From Choristoneura fumiferana (taxonomy: Eukaryota; Arthropoda; Insecta; Lepidoptera; Tortricidae), in contig NC_133473.1 in the NCBI RefSeq assembly GCF_025370935.1, forward strand, positions 1,597,651 to 1,661,650: a stretch of DNA of 64,000 nucleotides, written 5' to 3'. The notes under the pieces were generated by a model. That model made no database searches and was not told where the DNA came from. It worked only from the letters and a program-made list of their open reading frames with translations. Positions 1 through 10,700 of this stretch are shown here, piece after piece; the first letter of the stretch is position 1; each line of letters starts with the position of its first letter. The position numbers and the translations under genes were made by a program.

Positions 1-2650
1 GTCAGGGAACATAACGAAAAGGATATTTTTTAGACTTAAACTCTTTTTCATCTTGGTTTTGTTCCAGAAGCCTGGAAAAAGCAAGTAGTTATTCCTAGCT
101 AGCCAGGAAAAAGACCCCCTTCTACCCTCTTCCCATCGTCCCATTGCATTGTCATCCTGCTACTCAAAATACTAGAACACATGATCAAGAAACGGCTTGA
201 GTGGTTCGTTGAATCCAAAAAAAATCTGGCCAGAAGCCAATTTGTTTTCGGAGGGGAATGGGCACCATGGACAGTCTCTCTATTTTGACCACTGACATCA
301 GGATCACCCTATCGAGGAACGAGTTCCTTATTGGTGTTTCCTGGACATAACATCTGCGTATGATAATGTTATTCTCTCCTTACTCAGAGATAAATTATCT
401 AAGCTGAGTCTGCCGCAGAGATTAACACATTTTATATGTAATTTCCTTATGGAACGATCCATAGAAGTGAGACATGGTGGTTCCCATTCCGCTCCGAGAC
501 TAATTTGGCAAGGCCTTCCTCAAGGATCCGTACTAAGCCCTTTACTCTATAGCTTGTACACTCACGATTTAGAAGAGGCTGTATCCCCGTTTTGCAATAT
601 TTTACAATATGCCGATGACATTGCCCTGTATTCCTCCTCCCACTCCGTCGAAATAGCCACATCCAACCTGAACCAAGCCCTATTTTATCTGGGAGAATGG
701 CTTGCTGTTCATGGTCTTTCCCTCTCAGTATCTAAATGTACTGTGGTTCCCTTCACCAGAAAAAGATCTTTTCCCCCTGTAGAAGTAGCTTTTAATAACC
801 AGCTGATACCTGTCGAAAAGCAAGTAAATTTTTAGGCGTTATCCTTGACTCCCGTCTTTCTATGTCCTCACATATTGATTACGTAGCTTTAAAGTGCCAG
901 TCAAGTATAAATATTTTACGTTGCCTTTCGGGTGTGTGGTGGGGTGCCCACCCCTATGCGCAAAAACTGCTGTACAATGCCATAGTTCGCAGCGTCATTG
1001 ACTATGGTTCTTTCACTTTAGAACCTTGTAGTAAAGTGGCTCTCGGTAAACTGGATAAAATCCAATACCAGGCCTTAAGGGTTATTTTAGGCGCCATGAA
1101 ATCTTCTCCGACCAACGCTCTCCAAGTAGAAGCATCTGATCCCCCCTTTCCCTCCGACGTCAATATTTAGCTGATCGGTTCTTTCTTAGACTGTCCCTCC
1201 TTAATGATCACCCCCTCCTTCCAAAACTCCAGGAACTTTCACACTTAATTACTGACAGCGGATTTTGGTTCAATAAAACCCCCCCCTGCCTCATAAACAG
1301 CTTCCGTAAATTCACTAACCTCCCAGACCCCACCTTCACATGCCCCCTACTCCCCCTTTTTTGTCATAGTTACGATAGTTTAATTTTCAAACCAACATAA
1401 TCCTCAACTTCGGAATAGCAAAAAACCAACCTGGGGCAACAATGCCTTCCTCCATAATATCAACAACTCCTGGCGTGACTGGTCGTTGTTATTTACGGAC
1501 TCCTCTAGACTCATAGTTTGCGGCGCAGTGGTTCGGCAGTCTGGATTCCGAAGGACTCCGTTATCTTGAGCTTTAAATGCCCACCCTCACATCAGTTTTC
1601 ACTGGAGAACTGGTTGCTATCTTAGAAGCCATTAGGTATGTTGATTCGCACGAGATCAGTAAAGCCATAATTTTTTCCGACTCACTTAGCGGCTTGCAAG
1701 CCATCAAAGCCAATCCTTTCTCTTCCAAAATTTGTTACCCTCTAGTCTCACTTATCAGGCAAACCCTATTTGAATGTCATACCCGTAATCTCGAGATCTC
1801 TTTGGCCTGGATCCCGGGTCATTCCGGAATCCAGGGCAATGAAATTGCTGATGCCCTGGCTAAGGAGGCCATAGAGACTGGCAGCTTGGATCACCCTCAC
1901 TGCTATTTCTATGACCTCCTCTCATCTGCCAAATCAGACCTCGACTCTAGCTGGCTCCGACAGTATGAGCGCTCCATTCTGGTCAAGGGACGTCATTACG
2001 GGGACATTCAACCCAGCATCCCCCAAGCCATGGTTCTTTCGGTTTCGGCATGCTAACAAACAGACCACCTCAGTCATTTGTAGACTGCGTATTGGTCATA
2101 CCTGCACTCCCTCTCGCCTGTACAGGTGGGGGATTGTCCAATCCCCCCTCTGTTCATGCGGCTTGGAGGAGGGTACTGCAGACCACATATTTTTAAACTG
2201 TCCAATGAGATCGGTCTCACTTTATAACATTCTCCCCCCCGGTATCCCCAAACCCACAAACCTCAAATCCCTTCTTCTCCTTGCCTCCTCTAACAAAAAA
2301 ATCCTGACCTTAATGATTAAATACATCACAAAAGAAAAATTAAACTTTAGACGCTTTTTTTTCCGCTTTTGTCTCTCCCTTGGATCTAACCTGTATTGTC
2401 TTTATGTTTTTGCATTGTCTTAATGTTTGTACCGTCTTAATGTTTTGTATCGTCTCAATGTCTGTGTATGTCTATTTTAGGTACGCAACAAGCACTTCAC
2501 GGCAACCAACGTTTGGAAACTGTTTTCTAAAAACTGGTCAAACACGATTTACACTTGTGCTGCTGTCAGTTGTCATTGGCAGTAGTGGTTGCTAACCTAA
2601 AGCGACCGGTTGCCAAAAACAAAGAAGTTGAAGTTGAAGTTAAAATACTA
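1..2650 (+). mobile_element. Decayed non-LTR retrotransposon (I-group-like LINE) with reverse transcriptase and RNase H
   Basis: A LINE cut off by the window start. Reverse-transcriptase core motifs are readable: the palm motif YADDIALY near 607-630, preceded by a GLPQGSVLSPLLY motif near 510-550. The thumb region (YNAIVRSVIDYGS, LDKIQYQALRVILGA) lies in 970-1110. An RNase H domain follows (1595-1890), with ELVAILEAI, SDSLSGLQAI and the IPGHSGIQGNEIADALAKEA stretch. A C-terminal Cys/His segment (CSCGLEEGTADHIFLNC) is at 2150-2200. The reading frame is broken several times (for example near 832, 1170 and 2056), so it is not functional. The 3' end shows short tandem GAAGTT repeats at 2627-2642. 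RT followed by RNase H fits I/Nimb/Outcast-type elements rather than RTE; the clade is an inference. The endonuclease part would lie left of the window. Confidence 0.88.
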
Positions 2651-3130
2651 TGTGAATATAATATTTCACTGGGTAATGTAATTGATACAAAAAATATATG
2701 AAATATAATGACCCGGATAACTCACGTCTTAAATCGAGTTTAGCTCGACATGTTGTGAGTCTCACGGTAGCTTCATGTTCAAAAAATATATGTTTTTATT
2801 TAAGTACTTAAATAAATTTCACATGTACACTCAGGGCAATATAACTCTTGTCTTGAATCTCCCGCCAGTTACCATTTGGCGTTGTACTGGTCATAATCCT
2901 CATAACCGCACATGGAGCAAAATATTGTTTTAAATGAAAACCTTTCTTGATGTAAATTATTTTTTTTTTGATGGCAATGATTTTAAAAATAGTTCTTTGC
3001 TTAAAACTTGTGGCAATTCCAAATCCCAAAACCATCCATGAAAATTTACTGCGTTCTATCTGAAATTGATTATATCAGTAAACTAAAGAGGACTGGATAA
3101 AAATACTGTATTTAGCTTGATGTCTTATGC
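2651..3130. other. Intergenic AT-rich DNA with remnant of a foldback repeat
   Basis: No gene seen. 2712-2790 holds a fragment of the family whose complete foldback copy lies at 9135-9342 (shared ACTCACGTCTTAAA and GAGTTTAGCTCGACATGT words). Confidence 0.5.
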
Positions 3131-3551
3131 ATACATCGGGGTTTTCGGTGCGGGAATGATTTCAGCGAGTAGAGATAAACAGAGAGGTTAGTCTGAAAAA
3201 AATCTTATTATGCCTAATGAATAACTACCTCTCTGCAAAATGTATACAAACTATAATACAATTTTATCTTAACTCATTTAGGGGGTACTTTAGCTTTACT
3301 ACCAAGCCTTCAACGAACTAAACGATCTTTCTATGTCGGTAATTGTAATAGGCGCGAGTAGAGACTTAAGAATAGGTTCATATCTTAATGACTGATCTTA
3401 TTCATTTATATAAATATTATGTTTTCATGTATTTTTTTTTTCAATTAAATATTTGATAGGCAGAAACCTACCACAGTGCATTCTGTTTTTTATGTCAATA
3501 CCTACTCTTTGGCTAATGTCAAACATTCCCGCACCGAAAACCCCAATGTAT
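3131..3551. repeat. Inverted-repeat DNA element of about 420 bp
   Basis: Near-perfect inverted termini of about 28 bp: GGGGTTTTCGGTGCGGGAAT near 3138 is matched by its reverse complement near 3525-3544. The interior is AT-rich and non-coding, so this is a MITE-like non-autonomous DNA transposon. Confidence 0.6.
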
Positions 3552-3768
3552 GTCATATGTCTGTCATTGGCACCAAAATTACGCTCCCTGATTATTACTT
3601 TTATCTCTACTGGTAGGCACTGTTACACAAAATAATTCCACCTATCTGTACTAACCATGAAGTGTTTTTCTTGAGTGTCTAGATATGATATAAAAACTCT
3701 TTAAAATATTGTAAGTGATTTTGATTAGTGCTCCCAGCTATTGACCAACAGTGGGTATTAGGTATGTT

Positions 3769-4066
3769 TCATCATCCCAGCCTATATACGTCCCACTGCA
3801 GGGCACAGGCCTCCCCTCAGATGAGAGGGCTTGGGCATAGTTCCCACGCGGGCCAGTGCGGATTGGGAACTCACACACACCATTGAATTGCTTCGCAGGT
3901 TTGTGCAGGTTTCCTCACAATGTTTTCCTTCACCGCAAAGCTTGTGGTAAATTTCAAATGTAACTCTGCACATAAATTTCGAAAAACTCAGAGGTGCGAG
4001 CTGGGGTTTGAACCCACAACCCTCTGCTTGAGAGGCGATGGGTCAAACCACTAGGCCACCACGACT
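3769..4066 (-). mobile_element. tRNA-derived SINE
   Basis: On the minus strand it begins with a tRNA-like head: A-box-like TGGCCTAGTGGTTTGACC, then the B-box region (here GGGTTCAAACCCC). A body shared with the copies at 16950, 32054, 37149 and 59022 follows, ending in a GATGATGA-type tail. Family membership is judged from shared sequence inside the window. Confidence 0.75.
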
Positions 4067-4328
4067 TTATTAGGTATGTAGGTAAGTTAAATTACTGGGA
4101 CCACTCCTGCTGGCCCATGCTAACAGATAGTAGAAAGATATTATATATAACAGGGGAGGATGGAATAGGGGATAGATAAGACATCCACTTGGCCCCACTA
4201 GTAGGGAATAATAGATCCCTATCAGGGGGGATAATTAGTAGAGATATATATGGATATTTTTTAGCTATTTCTACCAGTGGGGACAGGTGCATTGGGTCAA
4301 TTCCAGGGTAGGCAGCTGGTAGCTTGCC
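4067..4328. other. Non-coding repeat-derived sequence left of the duplicated block
   Basis: No gene seen. The words 'taccagtggggacaggtg' (near 4270) also occur, diverged, near 20640-20700, so this is dispersed repeat rather than allelic flank. Confidence 0.4.
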
Positions 4329-4334
4329 CACAGC

Positions 4335-4925
4335 ATAGTCAGCAGGAGCCTTAAAAAAATACTAAAAAGAATAAAACAAGTCTAGTGGGTAGAACTCTGT
4401 TAAGTAGCTATCTAAAAGTTCAACAGTCGGGACCCATTAGTACTAAGAATTTTTGAGCTGGTCATGATTTGAATGGGTCCCGACTGTTGAACTTTAGTTA
4501 GCTACTTAACAGAGTTCTGGACCACTAGACTTGTTTTCTTCTTTTTAGTATTTTTTAAGGCAGTCGGATTTTAGATTTTTTAAATTTAATGTTTTTATTT
4601 TAATTAAATTTTTAGATATTCCCAAGAAAATGGTAGCTTAAAACAATCATAACCTATGTATATTTAGAATGGGCTTCGCTTTCACTTGATAGGAATGATT
4701 TTTTTTGAAAACCTACAATTTGGCGCCAAAAATCCACTATTATGATGTTTCAAGAATTTCAAGTACCCAGTGTCACTCGCGTCATCAATAAAAATCCAAT
4801 GACATATCATTTATCAAAATCGTTTCATCCATTGAGAAGTTACGAGAGGCCATATGAATATGGGCATACATACATACGGGTCAAACACATAACCCTCCTT
4901 CTTCGCAGTCGGGTGAAAATATCAG
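4335..4925. repeat. Foldback-containing dispersed repeat at left edge of block copy 1
   Basis: 4349-4565 is a large hairpin: AACTCTGTTAAGTAGCTA and TTCAACAGTCGGGACCCATT on the left reappear inverted at 4465-4515. The right part up to 4920 ends CTTCGCAGTCGGGTGAAAA. A second copy with the same organisation is at 20919-21515, and a degenerate piece is at 45296-45425. Confidence 0.7.
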
Positions 4926-5481
4926 TAATCAGTAACTTTATTTGCTAGAACATAGGTCGGTACAATAGTGGACGGTGGTATTTTTAAATTTTGGTTGCTA
5001 TGTCTTACCCGCAAATGCAGGTGTATAAATATTTATCTAATTAATAAATGATTTTCCTTTTTTCATAGTAATGTCAGCAGACTTGAGCGAACTTCAGGGT
5101 ACGAAAGATTTATGAAGTAATTATCATTACCGTCCGGTATACACCAATGTTTGCTTATCAATTTAAAGGTTGTAATTCAAAATAATTTCGCGTGGAACGA
5201 AGTTCAGACTGCAGATTCCAATTTATAGGGAACTCAATATGAGTATTTACGCTAAAATTACAATAAAATGACGAAACATACAATATTTTTTATGCAAAAC
5301 ATGTATGACATTTACCTGTTTTATGTCCTAATATACTGGGTTATATGCTTATCCAGTGCTATACAGTAGCACTCACACCACTAGGACTGTATGTTGAAGT
5401 TTTTAACACAGGATATGGGAGGAAATACAGTAGAAAATTGAAATTTTTTTGGTGACATGGATCCAATACGTGTCCGTCAAT

Positions 5482-6219
5482 TAGACATGGGTAATCTCAA
5501 CTCCGCGAAGTGATCTGACTCACTAGATCCAGCTCCGGTGTCGGTACCGAATCCGCTTATTGAATCCGACTCCTTTATTGACTCCGGTTCTTTCGAGCGA
5601 TTATTAATTTATCTATGGCCGATCCGCTCCGGCTCGGTTCGGTCGGTCGGTGTCGGTACGGTACTGCGGTGCCCCACCCGCTGACTGAACTGAAGTACAG
5701 ATTCGTGAGAGAGAGAAAGATTTGTTCGTTAGTCCAAGTCCGAGTACCGAGCCGAACCGACAACCAAACTAGATAATAAGATCCAAGTCAAAGATCCGAT
5801 CCGCAGGGCTACTACGAACCGAACCGAACCGAATCGACCAACCAAACATAGATAATAAGATCCAAGTCCAAGATCCGATCCGCAGGGCTACTACGAAACT
5901 CCAAAATCGAAGTTCGTGTCGTGCGGTCCCTCTGACACTTATACTATTTAATACGAGAGCGAGAGGGACGGTACGATACGAACTTCGAGTTTCGTAGTAG
6001 CCCTGCCGATCCGATCCGAGCCGAGCGAGAGCGAAAGCAGGCGGACGGAGCGAGTCAGTGTGAGTGAGCGTGACGGCTATCACGAGCGAGGCGAGCCGCT
6101 CGATCAGTCGGAGTTAGTAACTCCGGAGTCAATAAGATTTGAAAGGAGTCATTAAGGGATTCGGATCCGCTTGAGGATCTGACTCTTTTGAATCTTCAGA
6201 TCCGGATTTACCCACTCTA
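5482..6219. mobile_element. hAT-like non-autonomous transposon, present only in block copy 1
   Basis: 738 bp flanked by a perfect 8-bp target-site duplication CCGTCAAT (5474-5481 and 6220-6227). Termini are imperfect inverted repeats: TAGACATGGGTAATCTC at the left, and TAGAGTGGGTAAATCC read inward from the right. Block copy 2 has the unoccupied site, with a single CCGTCAAT at 22049-22056. An 8-bp duplication with TAGA/GGGTAAA termini is typical of hAT elements. The interior contains a nested MITE (5885-6004) and a repeated segment of about 85 bp (5770-5815 / 5855-5895), with no transposase. Confidence 0.85.
5885..6004. mobile_element. Palindromic MITE, family A (GGGCTACTACGAAACTC termini)
   Basis: Inverted termini AGGGCTACTACGAAACT and its complement at 5990-6004, with a conserved core (GCGGTCCCTCTGACACTT). 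Other copies are at 6510-6636, 40972-41102 and 59691-59816. Confidence 0.75.
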
Positions 6220-6349
6220 CCGTCAATGAGTTTTTGACAGCTTGTTTTTTTTTTTGACTAGCCAAGCCAAGCAACGAATTGCCATTCAAATTATTGGTAA
6301 ATACCCGGCTGCAGTCCACTGAAATATACCTACTAATAAGTAATCCAAA

Positions 6350-6705
6350 CTATTATTATAAATGCGAATGTGTGTGTATGTGTGTATGTTTGTCTTTCAC
6401 GTCGAAACGGAGTGACGGATTGACGTGATTTTTGGCTTTTTTTGGCATAGAGATAGTTTATGGGCCAGAGCACATAGGTTACTTTTTATCGCGGAAAAAT
6501 GCACAGCAGGCCTACTACGAAACTCGAAACTCGAAGTTCGTGTCATGCGGTCCCTCTGACACTTATACTATTTAATACGAGAGCGAGACGGACGATACGA
6601 TACGAACTTCGAGTTTCGAGTTTTGTAGTAGCCCTGCAGTTCCCGAGGGTAGGCACAGCGCGCGATAATCGAATTCCACGCGGGTAAAGCCGCGGGAAAA
6701 AGCTA
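6350..6705 (+). mobile_element. Lep1-like Helitron fragment interrupted by a family A MITE
   Basis: It starts with the TATTATAAATGCGAATGTG word, continues with GGGATAGTTTATGGGCC-like sequence, and ends in a GC-rich short hairpin (CACGCGGGTAAAGCCGCGGG) followed by AGCTA. This resembles the hairpin plus CTAG 3' end of lepidopteran non-autonomous Helitrons. A family A MITE sits inside at 6510-6636. The segment is absent from block copy 2. Confidence 0.65.
6510..6636. mobile_element. Palindromic MITE, family A, nested in Helitron-like element
   Basis: Inverted termini CTACTACGAAACTCGAAACT and complement at 6617-6636. The core matches the copies at 5885 and 59691. Confidence 0.75.
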
Positions 6706-7713
6706 ATATTAGTATAATTTTTTGTATACCTCATCTACAATTTTATTACCTATCCATTTTACAAATTTAATGACAGTCTTTTATAGACAAAAATAGTTAT
6801 CATATCAGGTAAACAAGTGCCTTTATATGAGAGTCCTTTTAACACTCTTGGAATCAAAATCGTTTTCATTTCACCACTTTTTCTGTCACACGTAACAAGA
6901 TGAGGGTAGAAAGAAATGTTCAATGCGATCGCAAACGTCATTACGCTAGACAATTACGGCCTCAGTTCTTAAAGATGCGCCAGTATTTGTATTATTATCT
7001 ATTCTGTGGCGCCAGCCGTAAATGTTAGCAGATAATTTAAACATTTTAGGTTTTATATTAAAATGAATTATTCATTACTAAATAAACTTATAGCCACTAG
7101 TGCTATCTATAGTGAGCAAAAAATTTCTTCGATTTTAGGTTCTCTGGGGATAAAATCCGCCTGTGGAGAGATTTCTCTATTGCAGCCTCTCCCCACAAAC
7201 TCTTTACCACATCAATAACATTAATAAATAATTTTATGTTATTTATTAGACTGGCCAGCGAAAGCTGTCCACGCATTTTTTACAAAACTTTAATCTGGTA
7301 TCATTTTTGAAACTGTCGAAACTGTCGCTATTGCCCGGTTTTGATAATTTTAATACTTCTGCTATAAGAAAGTTAGTTATAGTTTTTTGTCCGACTTTTG
7401 TGCAAAACTGGTTTGTAGTTTGACACCTCGTTTTGAACATATATTTACCACTAAAACGGGGGAAAAAGTTACATGGCAACATTATCTCTTTAAACTGTTC
7501 AAGCAACTTGTTAAAACGTTGAATTTGTGCAATTTGGACCCAAAATAAATTGAGGTCGGCTGTCAATTGTCAATCAAACGTCAACATTTTGACAGTTTTA
7601 ATCGCTGTTTTGCTAAAAAAAACGCAATGCTCTAATTCTAATTAGTACCAAATAAATCGTAAACCAAACCAATGGTTTATCCGTAAACACACCAACAAAT
7701 AAAAATTGTGCCA

Positions 7714-10700
7714 ATGGATATCCTAATAACACTAGCCTACCTGCTCTTCACAATATGCGTCATATACCCACCCACAGAATTCGTGTCTGCTGGTTTTACA
7801 ATAGCGCAGCTATTTGATAGCTACTTGGGGTCTGAGAACGTAAATTTCATGGGTTACCACATGAAGAAGATAACAATAACTGCGCTAGTTCACTCAGCGC
7901 TGCCTCTAGGTTACATTACATGCTTATATTTTGGCGGTGAAGGCGGGTCGTGGATGCTAGCGGCTTTTGCTGCGACTTCTATAATACCGCTACTAATGGT
8001 GTATAAGATAGTGTGCTGGTGGGAAAAGAAGACAAAGCACCCGGCTGTGAGGGCCCTAGTGCCCTATGAGAGTGAGGGTAGTGACTGGAGGGTGGTTGCT
8101 GCACAACTTAATACGGAATTCAGAGGGTAATGCAAATTTAAAACAATTAAAGTCCTACTAATTGACAATAAATATTACATCTTCCTATGAGTTAAAAAAA
8201 AACAATGAAGAACTTGTTCTTCACTCTTACCTTCTTTTATACTAAACTATTTCATGAATCTGTTATAATCTATTACGAATTAGTGGACCACTGATACACC
8301 TTACATTGTAATAAAGTCTATAACTAATATTTCAAAATCTTTAAGTTAATGGGTGTGTTTATTTGTCACTCTTTCATGCTTTAACACTTAAATGGATTTA
8401 GTATGTACATAGCTGGGTCTCGAAAATGCAACAGGTTATTCTTTTGGGATCTTTATATATGCATATAAAATCATGAAATCTCAATAGATAAGTCTTGAAA
8501 CATGGAATTTTGCATGGCTGTTCATATTATAAAGTAAACAAAGACCATGATTTAAATTTTGTAAATTCAATTGTGTAACTGAAATTTAAATTCGAGTAGT
8601 ATTTAATCGCACATCAAATAAAAGTCCTTTTTTTATCCAAAAAAAAACCAAATTCACATCAAAATTACTGATTGCACAACAAAATACTCCACTCAAAATA
8701 TTACGTAATAAACTGCAAATTATATTTGTGGTGTACCGCTATTTATCTTAAAGTAAAGCATTTTTATTATTGCATTGCAACTATTTATTTGATGTGCAAT
8801 TAATATCCATAGCCTATATAATAGGCTTGTGTTTGTTATGTTGGTATTTTTTTAGTGTGGACAAGGTATCGGTCCCCCTGACAGCTACAAGCAAGCTGAT
8901 AGCGACCGAGACGTGGCTGATCAAGGTGTCTTCATACAGCCTCAATATTGTCAAGCAGAGTGACTGCGCCCTTGTCGCCACTAATGTGAGTGTCAGTGGT
9001 GCTATTATGTTCTATACATAAGTTGCCAGTTTGGCTGAAAATGTTGCTATACTTGGTTTGGATAGGTATTTAACCTTAAATTTGGCAGTGTATCTAATAA
9101 GGTACATAATTTAAGATCATCTTTTTGTATTTTTGAACATGAAACTACTGTGAGACTCACTCATATTAAATGTTATTATAACGAATAACTCACGTCTTAA
9201 ACCGAGTTTAGCTCGACATGTTTCGGGCTATTTCGTAGCCCTTCCTCTCAGGAGCACGCGAACCGGCGGCTGCCGCAACACGCACACATGTCGAGCTAAA
9301 CTCGGTTTAAGACGTGAGTTATCCGTTATAATAACATTTAATATCTTTTTGTATTTTTTAAAGTTATTTTTGTTAGTTCTACAAGAATCCAACGACGCTT
9401 GAATTGAGTACACTTGTCTCACCTTGCCAAGTTTAGGGCTAACTAAATGTAAACAAACTTCAGCTGCCAGATTTGGCACATTCAAAGATTTTAAAACATT
9501 TTACTTATCTATCATTGTAACACAAACTAGACTTGTTTATTTCAATTCAGAAATGTAAATGTTTAGATAGTTTAATGGGGGGATTTAGTTAAATACCTAT
9601 CAAAACCAAGTAGAAATGTATGGAGAGAAAAAAAAAATGAAATGTCTGAAATAATTTGCTGACCGTAGCTTAAGTTGCTAAGTTGGTAACATTGATTAGT
9701 TTAAAGTGTAAAGTTAAGGTATAAAGTGTAGGTGCACAACTGCACAGTGCACTAGTTTGAGGTGTGCTAGTATGGTGTACAACTATATACTTTTTTATTT
9801 TTTATTCTGAATGTGTATTATTCAGATCTATTGTCAAAAAGACATTAATATCTAAGGTGTATTATTATGTTAATGATTATATCATGGACACGGATAATTG
9901 GAAATAATTCTGATCCACATTAGCAATCCCTTCAAATAGCGAACCTCGTTGAGTTTCTAGCCGGATTCTTCTCAACAGAGGTTTTTCCAAACCAGTCGTA
10001 GATTTTTTTGACATTCATAAGTGCTTTTTGTTATAGCCTAAATTGAATAAAGATATTTTGAGTTTGTCTTTGACTTTGATTCTGGGATGTACCATGTACT
10101 TGGGTACAATGCATTAGTACTGGTATATAATATAGAAGAGTGCAATTTACAAAAAACCCGCAATCTGCATACCAAATTTTATCCAAAGAGTAACAACCAG
10201 ACATATATTCACAAACTTTTAAACTTACAATATTATTATGATCTGCCGCAAACTAGCAATAATTGTATTTACAGACTGACATCCCAGACCTGACAGCCTC
10301 CGGGGAAGAAGAGACCCAATTTGTGAACATCCAAGTAATCCCATCCCGTGATGACATCTCACCATTCATGTTCCGAGTGACTACGGCAGCCCTAAGGGAT
10401 CTCCAGCCCCGGCTGGCTCAGCCCGTGAGAGTTCCGGCACACATATCGCTGATGCCAACAATGATTGAGCGTTTCGTGACTGTGTTTAAGCAGCATGTGG
10501 AACAGAACCCTGTGTATTATGTCGATGAGGTAAATATTTAACAGCTATAAGTTAAGATCGGTTTTTTGGAATCTTTTTGTATTTTTTTTGTGCTATACCG
10601 CTACTCCACGCACGGAATGCCGAGGACCTGGATTCGATTCCCAGTGCTGGTCTTATTTTTCTGTTTTTTTCTGTGCATCTATATTTCCGTTTGTATTTTC

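Noticed and set aside
5769..6083. Open frames over 5769-6083, 6499-6734 and 59642-59966 sharing RGTARHELR/RYELRVSSFVVAL words
   Set aside because: These are translations of the palindromic family A MITE, not a protein family.
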